From Lateolabrax maculatus (taxonomy: Eukaryota; Chordata; Actinopteri; Acropomatiformes; Lateolabracidae), in the NCBI GenBank assembly GCA_031216445.1, contig CM062213.1:1896501-1960500 (forward strand): DNA of 64,000 bases. Direction: 5' to 3'. Shown here piece by piece: positions 20,359 to 32,200 of the stretch. Within the stretch, counting starts at the first letter, position 1; every line of letters begins with the position of its first letter. Position numbers and translations under genes: made by a program. Below the pieces are notes generated by a model. The model saw nothing but the letters and a program-made list of their open reading frames with translations, searched no databases and was not told the origin of the DNA.

Positions 20359-21589
20359 GCAGTAGTAATGCAGCCAAATGGAAAGTTATTACCCAGGAAC
20401 AACAGATCCTTTACATTTACTGTTTACATTTCCAGAGAATGTGTGCGAGGTCTGATTCAGTGGCGGGGCCACAGGGGGGCCAGTGGGGACCAGGGCCCCC
20501 ACAGGCTAAACTCTGGTTTCCACACACAGCAACATATTCAGGGTCGCTCATTTCTCTCTTGTGCAGAAACATTTCTCTCCTGACATCATAATCTAATCTC
20601 TGTTCAGCTCCACCAAACATGAACAAGGCCTCAGTTTCTGAGCCTCAGCCTGGCCGCCTCGAGGAAAATAATCTGATCTCTCCATCCTCATGGAAGCTGT
20701 GGTAGCTGTAGCTCGGAGCAGTCGACTGAAGTTTGTTAGTCAGACAAAGGAATATGCAGCTGCCTTGACCTCAAAACACAAAAACCTGAATTTAAAATAA
20801 GGGAGGAACATTAGAAAGAGCAACAGAGGAGGAAGGAGACAACTGGTGCTGTTTGTCCAGAGCAGACAGAACAAATAACGACAAAACTCTGAACTATATT
20901 CACACCCAGAGTGAATCCAGGCTGCTGTACTGGCTCTTATTTCTCCTTTAAGCTCCTGTCGTCACACTCAGTAACCTGAGGAAGCGGGCGGTTGATATTT
21001 CCTGAGAAGTGTCAGTTACAACATCATTGTTGTTTGAATTGGAGGAGAGTTGCTTCAGGCGCAGCAGCAGTTCTGTTAATAACCACCTCCAGCTGCCACA
21101 GCTCCCACATTCTGAGGAAAATCAAAATACTGAGTAGGTCTGTTCTTCGACTGTAATGAATCAGAAGGATGCTGATGTGCGTTCACGTTGTTTTAATATT
21201 AACGTTGATGATTTTACACATGCAGTTCAGTTTATTTGTAATGAGGAACACTTTAAAACAACTGTATAAAGAGTTCTATGGTTCTGAAAGAAGTTTTCTA
21301 AAGATAGATAGATAGATTAGACCAGGAAAATAACCCTCTAAAAAATAACTGTCTAAGGAGGGTCTGTCCTCAGAGCCTCTGTCCTCTCAGGAAACAGGAA
21401 ATAGATGTCTCGAGCCCTGAGGTACTCCACATTTCTCATCAGTAAATATTGATGTATTATTATTATAGAAAACACACAGTGTTCCTTTGATAGGTAGGAC
21501 TTGAACCAGGCCAGAGATGCCAAATGGGCTCTGGAGCAGGTCTAGGAGTAAACAGAGCTCTGTGGTTAGTTAGTTAAATATCACTTTCC
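19687..21589. other. Gene-free stretch downstream of gene 2
   Basis: Counterpart of 586-2463, nearly identical, with a short gatagatagat run near 21303 specific to this copy. Confidence 0.6.
20299..20356. repeat. CA microsatellite, unit 2
   Basis: (CA)n, about 58 bp, downstream of gene 2. Confidence 0.95.
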
Positions 21590-21900
21590 ACTTTGGTAAG
21601 TGCAGCTTCAGTGGAGCGACAGGTGCTGAAAGCAGATTGAAGAGGTTCAAACAGATTATTGTTAATAAAGTGGGCTGAAAGTTGCTGAGAATCAAATCTT
21701 TCTAGCACTTTAGAGAAGAATGGAGGGTTAGAGACCTGCACCTGAACCTGCACAGACCGGTCTGTAGGTAATTACAGACGCTGGATCAAGGTGTGGGTTC
21801 TTCAGTAGAGGTTTAACCACAGCAGTCTTAAAGCTGGTGGGGACAGGACCAGTCGAGAGTGATGCATTTACAATATTCAGCATCGTAGGTCCCAGAGACG
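21590..21900 (-). mobile_element. L2-like LINE reverse transcriptase fragment, unit 2
   Basis: This is the same fragment as in unit 1 but longer. It retains TGPVPTSFKTAVVKPLLKN on the minus strand before a frameshift into the LPF-like motif, another hallmark of the family. Confidence 0.77.
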
Positions 21901-22022
21901 GCAGAGATCCAATAAGACCAATAAAGAGACAACATGCTCAATAATAATAAAATAAACAGATATAATATCCAGTCATGAAGCTGTTAGTTTGGTAAACTCT
22001 GTCTGTTAGAAGCCTGTTGCTT

Positions 22023-22054
22023 CCATGTTTTACAACAACTGTTGTAAAATATGG
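22023..22054. repeat. Inverted repeat (hairpin), unit 2
   Basis: CCATGTTTTACAACA and its near complement flank a 2-nt centre, with one mismatch (ATATGG). It is downstream of the candidate poly(A) site of gene 2. Confidence 0.85.
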
Positions 22055-22159
22055 ATCAACTTAAAGTAAAGTAAAATCCCTTTTATTTCTTTTACCAAAG
22101 TCTGAACACAGAAACATCAAAAACAGTCACAACATACAGTTTGATTTCATTTTCCATGT

Positions 22160-22165
22160 TTTATT
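22160..22165 (-). terminator. Candidate polyadenylation signal, gene 2
   Basis: AATAAA on the minus strand (TTTGAATAAAACATGG), about 1 kb downstream of the gene 2 stop, at the position matching units 1 and 3. Confidence 0.4.
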
Positions 22166-22540
22166 CAAAGTTTGTATAGAAACAATAAAGCGCCTCACAG
22201 CTACAGAAGCATCATCAGCTAACAGCATTAATATACTTTCAGGTGAACATTTCAGTCAACAACAGTTGAGTGTTCAGACTCTGGCTCAGCACCTTCACCA
22301 ACACAAAGCAGCAATACAGGCTCGGCCCAAATAATGTCCACAACACAAATATCAAAATAACACATGAAGTCACGTTATGTTTCACTGTAGCTTCAATATA
22401 TTCACACTCCTGCAGCGTCTCAGCAGTTGTGTGTTTTTAATGCCCGTGTGGAGCTCAGCTGGGACCTTTAAGGACGACGAGCAGCAGGATAATATTTGGT
22501 TAACTGACTGCAGTTAGAAAAAGCTTTTGCGCCTAATTCA

Positions 22541-22700
22541 CACACAGACACACACACACACACACACACCGATGGCAGCGAGCCACCATGAAGCTGCTGG
22601 TCTGACCACCGGTGTGTTGCTGAAGGACACTTGGACATGTGGACGGGAGGAGCCGGGATCGAACCCCCGACCCTGACACCAACTGACGACCAGCGAGCAG
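22541..22700 (-). mobile_element. tRNA-related SINE fragment, unit 2
   Basis: This is the orthologue of the unit 1 SINE fragment, with one G fewer in the B-box neighbourhood and a CA run of about 30 bp instead of about 80. Confidence 0.75.
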
Positions 22701-23144
22701 GTATTTAACTTTCTCTGATGGAAGGAACTGATGAATTCTTCCTTCTTCACCTGCCTTGGACTCTATAAGTCTTTAGTTTGACCAAATATTGAGTGCTGTG
22801 AGATAAAGGTAATGTGTATATTTGATATATATTTATAGATATTTAAGTTAGTTGGGGGTGCAGGCAGGCTGTTATCTTACTGTCCACGACCTCGACAGGG
22901 AGAACTCAGGACGAGGACGCTATAAAACACTTGGCTCAGGTCAGGGAAAGATTGTGGTAATGGGACACAGTGATGCTTCCATGTGAAAGCAGAATGAGCT
23001 ACATGCACATTCACCTTGTTACCATGACAACTATCCACCTGACCACAACCCTGATCCTGACTTTAACCTTAAAACCAGGTCTGAACTCTCAGACTGCCTG
23101 AAACAAGTGAGGACCAGACAGCTTCACAGCACATGTGAAGCTGG

Positions 23145-23218
23145 TTAAGGTTCTGTAGCTTCCTTCGATGATGAGCCATTTAGAGCGACTTCCTCTCGAG
23201 GTGATGCTGATGTTGAAC
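23145..23218 (-). CDS. Gene 2 exon 6: cytoplasmic tail and stop
   Basis: The acceptor is TTGCAG. The tail has 24 residues (STSASPREEVALNG then SKEATEP) and TAA at 23147-23145. It is shorter than the tails of genes 1 and 3 because of a deletion in the Gln-Pro-Ala part. There is no tyrosine motif. Confidence 0.82.
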
Positions 23219-26200
23219 CTGCAAGAAGGAAAACAAAGTCATATTAAAGAAAACCTAACCTGCCTTGATCCTCCTCTGGGTGTAAATACCAACAGAACGC
23301 TTCATGTCCGAGAAGATAAAACAACTGTCAAGACTCTGAACATGAGACACATATAAAGAATGTGTTGTGTTGTCTGCTCATCAGCAATATGTTGATACAA
23401 TAAACTTACCTCTGTTAAAATTTAGTGTGATGTAACCCTTTCTGTAAAGCACAGCTAGAAGAACAGCAACAACAATTAAAAGAATGATGACAAAACCAGC
23501 AACAATCCATCCACTGGTGTAGCCTGTAAGAGAAGAGAGAAGGTGGATGTCAGACTCACAGTGTAACTGCATATCATCTACAGCAGACTGGACATCACAG
23601 CCGACACAAAGAACAGCTGAAGGTGTTCGTGCTCCTGAAATCTACAATCTAAAAGTGTGGGCAGGTAAAAGCAGCAGTGGGATGAAGCTCTCGTAAGCAC
23701 GTCTGTATTTGATGACGTTGTTCTTATCGCTGCTATTGATACGCTTTGTTAAAGGAAAATATCAGCCGTCCTGCTGAACACGAGGCTTAGACAGGTTTAT
23801 GTTTCAGAGCTGAGAAAGAACAACTTTGAGGAACTTTACTGGAGTATTTCCACTTCATACTCATTCTACTTTACTACATTTCAGAAGGAAATATTCTATG
23901 TTTCACTCCACTACATTATAAAGACTATATGGCCAAAAGTCAGTGGACACCCCTACTAATTACTGTGATTAGATCTACTGGATCTGCCCGCTCAGCTGTA
24001 AGTGCTGTCATTGTGAAGTGGAAGCGCCCGGGAGCAACAGCTCGGCCACGAAGTGGTAGACCAGGCAAACTCACAGAGCGGGCCGACGAGTGCTGAAGCT
24101 CGTAGCTCGTAAAAATCATCCATCATCTGCTGCATCGCTCACTACAGAGTCCCAAACTGCCTCTGGAAGCAACATCAGCACACCAACTGTGCGTCGGGAG
24201 CTTCATGAAGTGGGTTTCCGTGGCCGAGCAGCTGCACGCCAGCCTCACATCACCATGTGCAACGCCAAGCGTCGGCTGGAGCGGAGTAAAGCACGCCGCC
24301 ACTGGACTCTGGAGCAGTGGAGACGTGTTCTTTGGAGCCATGAATCACGCTTCACTATCTCACAGTCTGATGGATGAATCTGGGTTTGGCGGATGCCGGG
24401 AGAACGCTGCCTCCCTGAACGCATAGTGCCGACTGTAAAGTCTGGTGGAGGAGGGATGATGGTCTGGGCTGGTTTTCAGGGTTGGGGTTACGCCCCTTAG
24501 GTCCACTGAAGGCTCTTCTTCATGCTTCAGGACACAAAGTCATTGTAGAGAATCGGGCGCCGATTCCAGCATGACTGAGACTAGTCTGGTGTGGAGGAAC
24601 TGGACTGGCCTGCACAGACCGGACCTCAGCCCCACTCAACACCTTTGGGACGAATGAGACGCCGGTTGCGACCCGCGACTTCTCGTCCAACATCAGAGCC
24701 CGACACACTCCACAGTCTTGTGGAAAACCTTCACAGAATCTTGGCGGCTGTTTCAGCCACAAAGGAGGGTCCAACTCCATATTAATGCCCGTGGTTTTAG
24801 AATGGGATGTGCAACAAGCTCATATACGTGTGATGGTCAGGTGTCCACTGACTTTTGGCCATGTAGTGTACATCTGGTTAGGGATTATTTTAAGGAGGGA
24901 AGTCTTCTGGAAACAGCAATAATGTGAGTGAGTGGAAACAGAACACCTGAACATGTCACTAATTCACATACAAACATCTCACATGGGCTCCATACAAAGA
25001 AAAACAACACGATTAATATTTATCCTGATAATAAGTTACGGGTCACTAAAGAACTGAAAAGCTGCTTTAATGCAAAGACGGCTGCATGTTGTGGAGGTGA
25101 TGATACTATTGTTCTTGGAGAAGGTGAGAATGAAGGAGTAAGATGAATAAAGCGACCTGCAGTAATGAGTCTGCTCTCAGACAGTCTGGTCAGGCCTGAA
25201 TATCACGATGGCTGATAGAGGAACTAGAAAGAACATCAAGCCATGAATCTCTCATCCTTTGTCAACGAGCTAAATGTTTTTATGGATGATCTGACGGATC
25301 GCAGCTCTGAATGTGTTTGTCCCTGCATACAGCTCACAGAGCAGGAGAGCCTGGTGGTCTGAAGGTGTTAAAGGTCTTTTCTAACCAGGTAAAAGGGATT
25401 TTAACATCTTACTTCAGTTTCTATTAGACAGCAGCTCTGTTCCCAGCTCATGGAAGCTTTCTTATATACTGCACTTCCCTCCCCAATGAAACAACAAGAG
25501 CTTCTGTGCTGAATGTTTCAGACCTGCAGCTCTCCTGTCACGTCTCTGTCAGACGACGGAGAAAGTCTCGGTTAATCGCCTCATCGCCGGCCTCTTGTGC
25601 CACTAAACTCGATCCACTGCAGTTTGCTTATAAAAGCCACAGAAGCACACAGGATGCTGCCCTCACTATGCTTGATAGTATTAAAGATCACCTGCAGCAG
25701 CCAAAGCACGTTAGAGTTTTATTGTTATATCTTAGTTTTATAAGAAGCCACATTTCTGCAGAGTCGACCTGATCTTGAAGTTAACACTGGTCTTATACTA
25801 CGGATCAGGGACAGGCCACAGAGGGGCTCCGTCTCCTCTTATTTTCTCTACACACCAATTAAAAAGTGTTAAATCACTGAGGAACATTCCTGCTAATTAA
25901 CTCTGTTTCTCTGTGAATGCTGTTTATGTTTTCAATAAAGACTTAAAGGAAAGTTTTAGATTTTTTCAAGTCTATCTATCACCTGACATATATACGTTAC
26001 AAAGACTTGTTGGTGGCTGTAATAATTCCTCCTGTCCATACCAGTCATGAAGCAACACCTTCATGGTGCGACTGCACTGTAACAGAGGAGGAAAACATCC
26101 ACTGCTGTCGTTACGTCCAAAACTGTATTCTGAAGTTCAGCTGAAGCTAATATGGAGCTTCTGCAGTCTGAGTTAGTCCAGCAGAGTATCGTGTTCAGAT

Positions 26201-29200
26201 GGACTTGAAAAGGATGCTTTTGGGGACAAAATCAAAGATCTATTGGATGTTTTTTGCAGTAAAGTAACAGAAACATTGAGTTATAAAATGTAAAACATAA
26301 GGTCTCCAACAGTATCTACACCCCATGTGCCCTGAGAGCCCGACTCAGACTGGATCTTTGATAAGGATCCTTCAGATCTGATGGTTAGAGAACTGTGACC
26401 ACATGTAGTGAGCGGGACGTTTTACAGTGTGACACTCAGCTGGACAGCGCCCTCTAGGGGACACACTCTGTAATGGAGACACTGTTTCTAAAGCACAAGC
26501 CAAATGTGAGTAAATGTGGGAAGTGGTGAACATTAGTGAACTCCTGGTTTCAGGCTCACACAGAGGAGGAGGATCTGAGGAAGCAACCTAGAAGTCCAGG
26601 AGTCAGGGCTTAATAAACTGATGAAAGATGGAGGCCACTGCCAGCCAGTAGAGGAGACACTGACTGGAAGTTTTTCATCAAAGTTTTGAACTATCTGTTG
26701 GCGACTGGTGCAGATGAACACACTGATAAGAGGAAGATAGCATTGATGCTGACCAGGATGTCTTTGAATGTATGTCATTTATTGTAAATTAACAATATAA
26801 ATAATCAATTACAATACTTGTATGTATGTTTTAAATCTACAGAAAAAAATGAGCCAATACGTTGCTGTAAATATACAGTTTATATGTAAGATAACAGTAT
26901 TTTACTGTCGTATATACATCCTGTAAATCTACAGGGATTTACTGGCTACTGAGTTGCAGCAATAATACAGTAAAAATGGTAAATTACAAGTAATTACTGT
27001 GATCAGGGTGAAGCACCGTACTGTAATTTAGCAATAAAATATTGTAGTTATAGTGATGTGTTTGGTTAACATGAAAACACAGTAAATTAAAGATGATATT
27101 ACAATATCATTTTGCACTTTAACATCAAACTACCATATTTTCACCGTAATTTTGTGTCTACATTACTGTGATTTTCATCTCTATTAATGTAAAATAATGA
27201 ATGTATACTACTGTGAATTTACTGCAGTTATTAGCCAGTAATTTACTGTGAAATGACAATAATATATTTTACAGTGTAGTAGTGTTAGGGCAGTAAGAGA
27301 GTGTAAAGCGATGTGTGGTTGAAGAGACTGCATGATGTCAGTGGAAAACTGATCATCACATTTGTTGTAATTCTTCTTTTGTCGCCAACAGCAGCTGATG
27401 GAAGATTTCACTGGACTGTATTTTATTTTCTCTGAGAGGAAGCAGAGCGGCATCATTTATTTTATCTTTAAAACTACAGTTTGTTCATGTTTTATTTTCT
27501 CTGAATTTATCCATCCCTCTAAAATCCATAAAAATGTATTTGAGCTACATAAAAATGAAGTTTTGATCGAATGTTTGACACTAAATCTGCTCCAATGAGA
27601 CGAAAAGTGAAAGATTTAAAGTCCAAACTGGTTCCTGGTTCTACACTAAACTCATAAAAACTCTTATGAAGTATGAAACTTGTGTTTTTTAACGAACAAA
27701 CATCTTGTTTCATAAATTGTATCAGTGAGACGCTGACGACGGCTCAAATTAACAAACTGACATTTATACACAGACGGGTGCAATTATTCGAGTACTGTGC
27801 TGAGTACAAGTTTATCTGAGTGTTTCCATGTTTGCTACTTTATATTTCTACTTTTCTACATTTAAGAGGGAAACATTGAACTTTTTACTCCACTACATTT
27901 ATCAGACAGATAAAGTTACTTTGATCTTACACACAAACACGTGATCAACTTATAAAATATGATTCTTTTTATAATACTTTTGCTACTTTAAGTACGTTTT
28001 GCTGATACTTTTCTACTTTGACTCGTGGACTTTTCCTTGTAACAGAGTATTTTTACTCTTTGACTTGATAAAGAATCAGAGTTGTTCTTCCAGCGCTGAC
28101 TCCTGCCCAGCGATGTGCAGATTAAAACCATGGTGTGCTTCTTGGTGGGGGGGTCGGCTCTACAGTTATCGGGGCCCAGCGGGAGCGGAGCCACACTCAG
28201 TCTGGATTCATGCAGCATGGACCTCTTGAAGCTAAATACACTTTGAACTCATTCATAAAAGGACATTTACGTCCAGTTGTTGAGTCCATGTTTTCACTCT
28301 TTTACACATCTAATAAATATTTAGATTCTTGTTCACACTCACAGATTTGAGTCCACACGTACAGACCGAGATACAGCTTCAGATCTCTACACACACTTCT
28401 GTAAATAATATAGTCCTTTACAATTCTTCTCTTTTAGCGAACAAGAGTTCATAAAACACCACAGAGGAATCTACATTTGATTTGGGGAAAATGTTTAAGA
28501 GCTCGATCATTTATTTTGCTGTGAAACAGGTTTGGTCACGATTTCTGAGTCTGAACTCGTCGTTGAGGATAAATCCATCAGAAGATCTCTCATCAGCTGC
28601 TGCTGGTTTAACAGTCGCTTCAGTTTCTCGTTAAGCAGTAAAATAATAAAATCCTCACTAACTAAAACCGGACCTCCACCTGTGAGAGTCCTTGTGTTGT
28701 TGGTTGTGTGATTCATGTGTGACTTGGCTGCTGTAACACTGAACTCTGCAACAAGGATCAATAAAGCTCTCTCTCTCTGATCTAATCACAGCTGATTAAA
28801 CCTGCAGAGCCTCAGTATATTTTGCTGCTACACGTCTCACATTCATTTGTCAGACTGTTTTTTTGGTGATGTCACTCTCTACATCACCAGGTGAGGCGTT
28901 GCCGTGACGATCTCCAGGATCAGGCTGCAGCAGCTGTTTCTAAATCTGTTACTGGGTTTGTGTGTGAAGTATTTACTCAGTTAGAAGTGACTTCTAATCA
29001 GTTTCAGACTAGTGATCTACTAAACTGTGTTGGACCATTCGGTCTTAAGGCCAGACACTACAGGCAGGAACATCATGTTCTCAGGCGCTGCTCAGTTTAC
29101 AGATTTTGGGCTATTTTGCTTCTTTCAGAAGAGTGGAGAGAAAATGACCAAAATACACATTTAACTGTTTTACTTTACTACACTTTGTTTATTTGTGTCT

Positions 29201-29230
29201 GTAGATTTCTCCTGAGGGTATAGGATATAA

Positions 29231-29278
<48 letters not shown>

Positions 29279-32200
29279 CTACTACATATAGGATATGAGG
29301 TGTAGGATGCTAAGGATTTGATTAGATATTGTGATAGTGTAAATTTTACATTACATATCTTTAAAGGCTGTTTTCTCAAAATGATTTTTTTCTCAGACTC
29401 TGAGCCAGAAATCTCCACTTCAGCAGCTCTTACATACACAAAACCTTCCAGTTTTATTCCTGTCTATATTCTGAAGGATTTTACAGACGGGTTTGTTCAT
29501 ATATAATTCATAGCCTGATTTATATTATATTTTATTCCTAAAAACATGGTGAAAATGTTGCTGTTCTGATTTATGGAGTTATAAAAAGAGAAATCCAAAA
29601 TCCCCTCTGTAAAACCCTTTGGCTCTAATATGTCAACACAATTAGAGAAGAGTTTTTAACCTGGTTTGAGCAAATGTTCAGATTTCTGTTCTGGAAATGT
29701 ATGCAAATTGGCTCATATTTAATGTGATAATGGCTCATTTGCATATTTTAACATAACATTTCAGAAAAAATGTAATACAAAAGATATTTTTATCAAAACT
29801 GACATGAAACAAGTGTTTCGGGCCCAGTGAGATATTAAAGTGAGCCACTTACACTTTGTAAAGGTTCAGGAGGTTTGCTTTGTTTCTGTCTTTCTAGATG
29901 CTCGTATGCACGAATGTTTAGTTTTACAATAATATGTATTCATGCAGTTTAGAGTCAGAGGGAAATATGCTGCCTGACACACATCACTGGGACTTTAAGT
30001 GGAACATTATTACTGCCATAACTTCTCCTTTCAGCAATATTAGATTATTCTGTCAAATATAATGTAACATGATGTAATATTGAGTCAGAGCGAGTTCAGA
30101 TCTGTGAAGATGTTTGATGGTTCATGTTTTCATTATCACTCATCACAGTTTGACACGTGGAGCTTGAACACTCGGACTCCATTTGACAGCAGAGTCCTGT
30201 CAGATCCTTTTCTATGAGCTCTTTACTCACTCTAAGCAGCTCATATATTGTGTTTTCTGGAGCAAACTATCAGCTCCTCCACAGTTACACCTAGTAGTTA
30301 GTATGTGCTAATATTTCTAACAACAAGCTCAACTGTGTGGAAGAATTAGTCTGTGTGGTGTGACCCATTTTAATTTGCTGAGGAGAAATCCTCCCTTATT
30401 AACCTCATATATACGCACATATAACTGGGCCCAGAACAAAAGGAGGCTCTGATCGGGGCCGACCTTCAGTCGATGCACGGCAGGGAAGAAGTGCTGCTGA
30501 CCACATCTGGCTATCAAAACTACTGTTTATGGTCTAATATGGAACAGCTTGTGTTTTGATACTGTGAGTGTCCTGATGCACAACACTTGTCAATGCTCAT
30601 CACTTCTGTCCTCAAACATTTCCTCTGAAACATATCTACAAAGAGCAAATGTCACACTGGGAATGTACCTGCACATCATGTGCAGCACATGTAGTATTAG
30701 TGTATAATCAGAGCTGTAGATCGTCACAGAGAGAACGATTCATGATGTTCAGGCTCCTAAAAGCTCCATTCAGACTGAACACTGAGGGAAGTTTTGCCTC
30801 CATTTAATCCTGTGAATCTGACTGTTGGAGAGTTTTTACAGTTTGTGTTTATTCAGCACAAACACCTGAAACACTGACGATACAGACGTCAGCTACAGCT
30901 GCTCAGGAATGTGTGTGTGGAACAGTTCATGCTGATCTTTCTGTTATTTCCCTGCAGACCCTCTCATTCTTCCTCTTATCTCTGCAGATTCATGAAGTGG
31001 AGTCTCAGTCTCACTATAAGTGGGAAGTTTTCACCCAGTTTGAAACATTTTCAACTTGTGCAGATGTCTTCATCCCAACTTACTTTGACTTCAGTCTGAA
31101 CTCACAGAAACATCTTTGACAACTTATCACAAACTATTACAGTTATTTTGATATAAAAATATGACGAGAAGAATCTCACCACTGATGAACACATGAATCT
31201 TAGCCTCAGTCTGATGGTTGATTTCCTCCTGTGTGGCTACACAGCGATAGGTGTCGGTCTTGGTCACAGTCGTTGTGAGGATGATGTTGAAGCTGCCTCC
31301 TCTTTCTGAGACCAGCGGCTCCTCAGCAGGAAGGATGTTTCCAGAACTGTCCCTCCACTCGACTTTATGTTCTGGAGAAGCTCCTTTAACCTCACACTGC
31401 AGCAGAGCCCAGTGCTTTGTTTGATGAAGTGTCGTGACAGACGGCTTTGCAGCTGCACCTGTGAACATCGTGTAAATGGTCAATTAGTGACACATGGGTG
31501 TTAAAGGACAGTTACAGAATTATAAATCTAACACTGTGATGTGTTTTGTTCGTCCCTTCTGTCTCTGTGAGGATTACAGTGTGTTTAAGAAGAAGAAAAA
31601 CATTTTGAGCAGAGAAACAGAAAAGCAGAGGATAAGGATCAACTACACCTCCCGGCATTATCTGACAGCAGATCATGTTTCAAACACTTTAACTCCTTCC
31701 AAACGTTTGGAAACTATTTACGACTGCAAACACAGTTTCACTCACATCATGACAGAAGCACATTTACAGTGAAGACGTTTGGACAAAATTTACATTTCTG
31801 CTCAGCTTTTTGTGATAAAAATGAAATTTGTTGCCTGATATGATGAAATAGTTTCTATTACACTAAAGTAATATTAAAAATGTGTACTAAAATATAAAAC
31901 AGGGTTTTTAAAGGCATGTGCACCTCTTGTGTTATCAGGCTTCCTTATTTAGTGAGAAATATTTTATCCTGCTGCCAGAACAGAAAACTGATCATCATAT
32001 TTATTGTAATTCTTCTTCCAACAGCAGCTGATGGAAGATTTCACTGGACTGTATTTTATTTTCTCTGAGAGGAAGCAGAGCGTCATCATTTATTTTATCT
32101 TTAAAACTACAGATTGTTCATGTTTTATCCTCTGAATTCATCCATTGTTCCAAAATCCCTAAAAATGTATTTGAGCAACATAAAAATGAAGTTTTGATCG

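Larger units (their letters stand above)
23524..31179. other. Intron between membrane and C exons of gene 2
   Basis: About 7.7 kb. From left: Tc1 copy, reverse transcriptase fragment, AT-rich insertion, common fish repeat, the catcaccaggtgaggcg segment, GT/AT repeat and the plus-strand block. A relic of the C-exon upstream flank (ctgatggaagatttcactgg) remains at 27396 without its exon. Confidence 0.6.
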
